64,000 nucleotides of DNA from Paractinoplanes deccanensis (lineage in GTDB: Bacteria; Actinomycetota; Actinomycetes; Mycobacteriales; Micromonosporaceae): positions 55,658 through 119,657 of the forward strand of contig NZ_BOMI01000050.1 of assembly GCF_016862115.1 (NCBI RefSeq), read 5' to 3'. This document shows positions 62,414 through 64,000 of this stretch, in pieces; within the stretch, counting starts at the first letter, position 1, and each line of letters opens with the position of its first letter. The position numbers and the translations under genes were made by a program. Below the pieces are notes generated by a model. That model was not told the DNA's origin and made no database searches. It worked only from the letters and a program-made list of their open reading frames with translations.

Positions 62414-62743
62414 GTGGATACCACCCAGCTCCTCAAGGGCGTGCTGGATCTGGCCGTCCTCGCCGCGCTGCGCGACGAGGACGGCTACGGCTACGACATC
62501 CTGCGCCGCCTCAGGTCCGCCGGCCTCGACGAGGTCGGTGACGCGTCCGTCTACGGCACGCTGCGGCGCCTGTTCGCCGCCGGCTTCCTCACCTCGTACG
62601 TGGTGCCCAGCGACGAGGGCCCCCACCGCAAGTACTACGGCCTCAACGCCGCCGGCCGCGCCGAGCTGGAACGATCCGCCAAGACCTGGAACGGCTTCGC
62701 ATCCACCATGGACGACCTTCTTCGCGAGCGGGGGACGGCGTGA
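62414..62743 (+). CDS. PadR-family regulator
   Basis: 109 aa from GTG 62414, 7 nt after the -10 box, so leaderless (GTG 62405 lies inside the promoter). MDTTQLLKGVLDLAVLAALR, YGYDILRRLRSAGLDEVGDA, and VYGTLRRLFAAGFLTSYVVP are the PadR winged helix; RKYYGLNAAGRAELER forms the wing and helix. Couples by GTGA overlap to the HAAS membrane gene. Confidence 0.95.
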   Translation: MDTTQLLKGVLDLAVLAALRDEDGYGYDILRRLRSAGLDEVGDASVYGTLRRLFAAGFLTSYVVPSDEGPHRKYYGLNAAGRAELERSAKTWNGFASTMDDLLRERGTA

Positions 62744-63693
62744 ACATCACGGCGCAGGACGAGATTGCCGAATACGTGGCCGCGGTCCGGGAGGCGCTGG
62801 CCGGCCTGCCCGGCGCCACCCGCGACGAGCTCCTCGAGGACCTGCCGGAACACCTGGCGGAGGTCCGGGCCGAGGGCGGCGGCTCGCTGATCGACCGCCT
62901 GGGCCCGCCCGAGTCGTACGCGGCGGAGCTGCGCGCCACGGCCGGCTTCGTCGGCGGCTTCCCCGACCCGCCGCGCGGCAAGTGGGTGACGCCCGCCGAG
63001 GTGCGCGCCACCCTGATGCCGTTCGTCACCAAGGCCGACATCAAGATCGGACCCCTCATCGGGTACGGGAAAGCGAGCGACTTCCTCGTCCTGCTGCGCC
63101 CGGCGTGGTGGGTGCTCCGCGGCTATCTGGTCGCGATGGCGCTCGCGATGATGCTCGACAACAGCACCGGAAATCCGGGCCTGCTTCCCCGGGTCGGCGG
63201 CAGCGACATCATCGCGCTCATTCTGCTGGCCGGATGCATAGCCGGTTCCATTCTGCTCGGCAAGCGCGGCCTGCGGCTTTCGATGTGGCCCCGATACGCG
63301 CTCTATTCGGCGACCACGGTGCTGGTCATTTTCGGCCTGGCCGGTTTCACGACGGCCGACACCACTGTGCGCGATCCCGGCTACAACGGCGTCAGCTACG
63401 ACACCAATCCCTACGGCAACATCCAAGACCTTTTCGTGTACGACCAGCAGGGCCGTCTCGTCGAGAACGCGCGCATCTTCGACCAGGACGGCGAGCCCCT
63501 TCAGATCGGCAGCGACTTCTGCACCGACGACTCCACCGGCGAGACGTGGCACACCCGCAACATGGGCTATCCGTACTGCCCGCAGGACGCGCCCTTCGGC
63601 CCCTCCCCGTCGCCGTCCGCCGCCGCTCCCTCCGCCGCCGCCCCTTCGTCATCGGCGGTCACACCCGCTCCCACCAGCACCACTGGTCGATAA
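62740..63693 (+). CDS. HAAS-domain membrane protein
   Basis: 317 aa from GTG 62740. N-terminal HAAS/DUF1700-type helical domain (EYVAAVREALAGLPGATRDE, LLEDLPEHLAEVRAEGG, RLGPPESYAAELRA), then three or four TM segments (WVLRGYLVAMALAMM, IIALILLAGCIAGSILL, ATTVLVIFGLAGFTTAD) and an extracytoplasmic C-terminal region with a Ser/Ala/Pro tail. PadR-HAAS pairs are common and respond to envelope stress or antimicrobials. Confidence 0.85.
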   Translation: MNITAQDEIAEYVAAVREALAGLPGATRDELLEDLPEHLAEVRAEGGGSLIDRLGPPESYAAELRATAGFVGGFPDPPRGKWVTPAEVRATLMPFVTKADIKIGPLIGYGKASDFLVLLRPAWWVLRGYLVAMALAMMLDNSTGNPGLLPRVGGSDIIALILLAGCIAGSILLGKRGLRLSMWPRYALYSATTVLVIFGLAGFTTADTTVRDPGYNGVSYDTNPYGNIQDLFVYDQQGRLVENARIFDQDGEPLQIGSDFCTDDSTGETWHTRNMGYPYCPQDAPFGPSPSPSAAAPSAAAPSSSAVTPAPTSTTGR

Positions 63694-63725
63694 AGGCTGG
63701 GTAACGGGGTCGCGTCCGGGCTCGG

Positions 63726-63753
63726 CCGATCGCTAATGTCCCTCTGCGATCGG
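63726..63753 (+). promoter_or_regulatory. 8-bp perfect inverted repeat upstream of the QPGY-repeat gene
   Basis: CCGATCGC (63726-63733) and GCGATCGG (63746-63753), spacer 12 nt containing TAATGT, a possible -10. A second small repeat GGTCGA-CCCCC-TCGACC follows at 63752-63768. Regulator site or leader hairpins. Confidence 0.45.
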
Positions 63754-63790
63754 TCGACCCCCTCGACCGGCCCCTCGAAAGGAACACCCA

Positions 63791-64000
63791 GTGAGCAACC
63801 CCGTCCCGCCTCCCGGTGGCGCCTACCCGCAGGGCGGCCAGCCCGGCTACCCCCAGGGTGGCCAGCCCGGTTACCCGCCGCCCGCCGGCGGCCAGCCCGG
63901 CTTCTCGCCCGCCGGCGGCCAGCCCGGCTACGCCCCGGCGGACGGTCAGCCCGGTTACCCGCCCGCCGGCGGTCAGCCCGGTTACGCGCCGCAGGGTCAG
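63791..64000 (+). CDS. Pro/Gly/Gln-rich repeat protein, partial at right edge
   Basis: GTG 63791 with AAAGGAA upstream; 70 codons in the window, open at the edge. Seven copies of a GGQPGY/F-type unit (period 8-11 residues) separated by PQ, PPPA or APAD. Such tails usually precede membrane segments (DUF4190, DUF4870 or TM-anchored proteins) in actinobacteria; the domain lies outside the window. The DNA units are near-identical. Confidence 0.8.
   Translation, partial: MSNPVPPPGGAYPQGGQPGYPQGGQPGYPPPAGGQPGFSPAGGQPGYAPADGQPGYPPAGGQPGYAPQGQ

Overview
This is a GC-rich (about 70% or more), gene-dense actinobacterial chromosome segment. GTG and TTG starts, 4-bp ATGA/GTGA gene overlaps, TANNNT boxes 6-8 nt upstream of start codons (leaderless mRNAs) and the conserved order mfd - SurA-like lipoprotein - mazG ... 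eno - ftsB/divIC - DUF501 - N-acetylglutamate synthase - ppx - nadE point to Actinomycetia. The exopolysaccharide, cellulase and lipoprotein repertoire fits Micromonosporaceae (Actinoplanes-like); that family placement is inference. No rRNA, tRNA, CRISPR array or insertion sequence was seen.

Layout. 1-1135: a small hypothetical gene running off the left edge and a repeat-rich non-coding stretch. 1136-13061: a VOC protein, then a leftward seven-gene overlapping exopolysaccharide (EPS) operon: Wzz-like co-polymerase with a degenerate kinase domain, Wzy polymerase/ligase, APH-fold protein, sulfotransferase, Wzx flippase, methyltransferase, GH26-like lipoprotein. It is headed by an APS kinase fused to a dead ATP-sulfurylase-like domain and faces a divergent secreted GH26-like enzyme. 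APS kinase plus sulfotransferase suggests that the polymer is sulfated. 13065-22521: a membrane protein, an AlbA_2/Schlafen-type regulator with a 12-bp repeat array upstream, a SUKH-like protein, an M50-like membrane protease, a NarL-type two-component system divergent from an MMPL exporter, and a DUF4352-like protein.

22665-28018 is the accessory island and the most interesting part: EACC1-like small protein, caspase fused to a YqgE/AlgH-like domain, SIR2-like NADase fused to a C-terminal domain that looks like a class I aminoacyl-tRNA-synthetase core, a small helical protein whose start region is tandemly duplicated, and a convergent radical SAM enzyme. The first three are translationally coupled (TTGA and ATGA overlaps). 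This looks like an abortive-infection or other conflict system with two effectors, one proteolytic and one NAD-depleting.

28584-42269: a four-gene ABC exporter operon with a palindromic operator and a hairpin terminator; an SDR/TetR pair with two 21-bp operators; a MOSC-ferredoxin reductase-ferredoxin fusion; an MFS/GntR operon; a CBM2-GH5 cellulase with a perfect CebR-type box; and ppc. 42392-44155 encodes a HoxX-like protein with no hydrogenase gene nearby. 44318-63693 is largely housekeeping (mfd, mazG, eno, ftsB, DUF501, argA, ppx, nadE), interrupted between mazG and eno by secreted or surface genes (DUF885, lipoproteins, ThuA-ricin lectin, serine hydrolase, ECF sigma factor, PilZ). The window ends with an autoregulated PadR/HAAS pair and a QPGY-repeat protein cut by the right edge.
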